64,000 nt of DNA from contig DCYB01000013.1 of NCBI GenBank assembly GCA_002331385.1, positions 62,001 to 126,000 on the forward strand, read 5' to 3'. This document shows, one piece after another, positions 63,011 to 64,000 of this stretch (positions are counted from its first letter, which is position 1; each line of letters begins with the position of its first letter). The notes under the pieces were generated by a model, which made no database searches, was not told the DNA's origin, and worked only from the letters and a program-made list of their open reading frames with translations. The DNA is from Comamonadaceae bacterium UBA2121 (lineage in GTDB: Bacteria > Pseudomonadota > Gammaproteobacteria > Burkholderiales > Burkholderiaceae_C). The position numbers were made by a program, and so were the translations under genes.

Positions 63011-64000
63011 ATGATTGCCCAGGAACTGGAAGTCAGCTTGCACATGGCCTTTGTGGAGGCCCGCCAGCAGCGCCACGAGTTCATCACCGTGGAGCATTTG
63101 CTGCTTGCACTGCTTGACAACCCCAGCGCAGCCGAAGTGCTGCGCGCGTGCGCCGCAAACATTGATGATTTGCGCGCATCGCTGTCGAATTTCATCAAGG
63201 ACAACACCCCGCAGGTCGCTGGATCTGACGAGGTCGACACACAGCCCACGCTGGGTTTCCAGCGTGTGATCCAGCGTGCCATCATGCATGTGCAGTCCAC
63301 AGGCAATGGCAAGAAGGAAGTCACTGGCGCGAACGTGCTCGTGGCCATCTTTGGCGAAAAAGACTCGCATGCCGTGTACTACCTGCACCAGCAGGGCGTG
63401 ACACGTCTGGACGTGGTCAACTACATCGCCCACGGCATCAAGAAGGGTGAGCCGCCAGAGCCGACCAAGGCCGAAGGCCAGCCCGAGGCCGAAGAGGGCG
63501 CTGGCGAACGCAACGAAAAGGCATCCCCGCTGGAGCAGTACACGCTCAACCTGAACCAGGCCGCCAAGGAAGGCAAGATCGATCCGCTGATCGGTCGACA
63601 GTACGAGGTGGAGCGCACGATCCAGATCCTGTGCCGTCGGCGCAAGAACAACCCGCTGCTGGTGGGTGAGGCGGGCGTGGGCAAGACCGCAATTGCGGAA
63701 GGCCTGGCATGGCGCATCACGCAGAACGACGTACCGGAAATCCTGGCCGAGGCCACCGTGTACTCGCTCGACATGGGCGCATTGCTGGCTGGCACCAAGT
63801 ACCGCGGCGACTTCGAGCAGCGCTTGAAGGGCGTGCTCAAGTCGCTCAAGGACAAGCCCAACGCGATCCTCTTCATCGACGAAATCCACACGCTGATCGG
63901 TGCCGGTGCGGCCTCGGGCGGCACGCTGGATGCGTCGAACCTGCTCAAGCCAGCGCTGTCCAGCGGTCAGCTCAAGTGCATCGGCGCGACGACGTTCACG
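63011..64000 (+). CDS. clpA: ATP-dependent Clp protease ATP-binding subunit ClpA (partial)
   Basis: First 330 residues; runs off the right edge. Double Clp-N domain ([34 protein letters not shown]), acidic linker (about 150-175), then the first AAA+ module with [41 protein letters not shown] and [25 protein letters not shown] precedes the ATG. Unfoldase feeding ClpP. Confidence 0.96.
   Translation, partial: MIAQELEVSLHMAFVEARQQRHEFITVEHLLLALLDNPSAAEVLRACAANIDDLRASLSNFIKDNTPQVAGSDEVDTQPTLGFQRVIQRAIMHVQSTGNGKKEVTGANVLVAIFGEKDSHAVYYLHQQGVTRLDVVNYIAHGIKKGEPPEPTKAEGQPEAEEGAGERNEKASPLEQYTLNLNQAAKEGKIDPLIGRQYEVERTIQILCRRRKNNPLLVGEAGVGKTAIAEGLAWRITQNDVPEILAEATVYSLDMGALLAGTKYRGDFEQRLKGVLKSLKDKPNAILFIDEIHTLIGAGAASGGTLDASNLLKPALSSGQLKCIGATTFT

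Overview
The window looks like chromosome of a high-GC betaproteobacterium, most likely Comamonadaceae (Burkholderiales). Reasons: four orphan Bug-type tripartite-tricarboxylate receptors, many IclR-controlled CoA-transferase modules, a class I PHA synthase, the sucA-sucB-lpd-zapE order, and housekeeping genes (dnaE, bamD, clpS-clpA, fabI) of proteobacterial type. The genus call is inference from gene content; no rRNA or species marker is present.

Layout. 1-3.5 kb: the 5' part of an RND outer-membrane lipoprotein gene, coupled to phaC, with a divergent TetR regulator and three GACC/GGTC palindromes between them. 3.5-17.2 kb: a catabolic island, apparently lower in GC. It holds an acyl-CoA dehydrogenase and divergent IclR; a leftward operon (Bug, degenerate iron-ADH-like protein, Bug, DUF2889); and a rightward seven-gene operon (two class III CoA-transferases, MmgE/PrpD, enoyl-CoA hydratase, SCP-x-type thiolase, DUF35 zinc/OB partner, PrpF isomerase). 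The parts resemble the CoA-transferase/dehydrogenase/hydratase/thiolase logic of the Bbs (benzylsuccinate) beta-oxidation route, with PrpD/PrpF chemistry added. This is the best candidate here for an undescribed pathway. It ends near a tRNA-Ser(GGA) gene.

17.4-30.7 kb: a secreted Cys-motif protein, QmcA/NfeD membrane pair, a PLP amino-acid decarboxylase with a histone H1-like tail, a degenerate prephenate-dehydratase-like protein, a secreted minimal DNA ligase, an IclR/HMG-CoA lyase/CoA-transferase module, two lipoproteins and fabI. 30.8-40 kb: a yejABEF peptide ABC transporter operon split between yejB and yejE by a 3.5 kb block (IclR, TfdA-like dioxygenase, Bug, DUF2127). 40-46 kb: fluoroacetate-dehalogenase-like hydrolase, tandem universal stress protein, LysR with AtuA-type genes and a Bug, and an AI-2E-family permease. 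47-64 kb: core genes, namely 2-oxoglutarate dehydrogenase complex (sucA, sucB, lpd), zapE, a secreted coiled-coil protein, PP2C phosphatase, DinG-family helicase, bamD, dnaE, clpS and the start of clpA.

How it works together: several small regulator-receptor-enzyme modules appear built to sense and activate organic acids as CoA thioesters and feed acetyl-CoA or succinyl-CoA into the TCA cycle, with PHA as a possible carbon sink. No IS element, integrase, CRISPR array or rRNA was seen. Coordinates use starts chosen by ribosome-binding site and family alignment, and are often shorter than the longest open frame.
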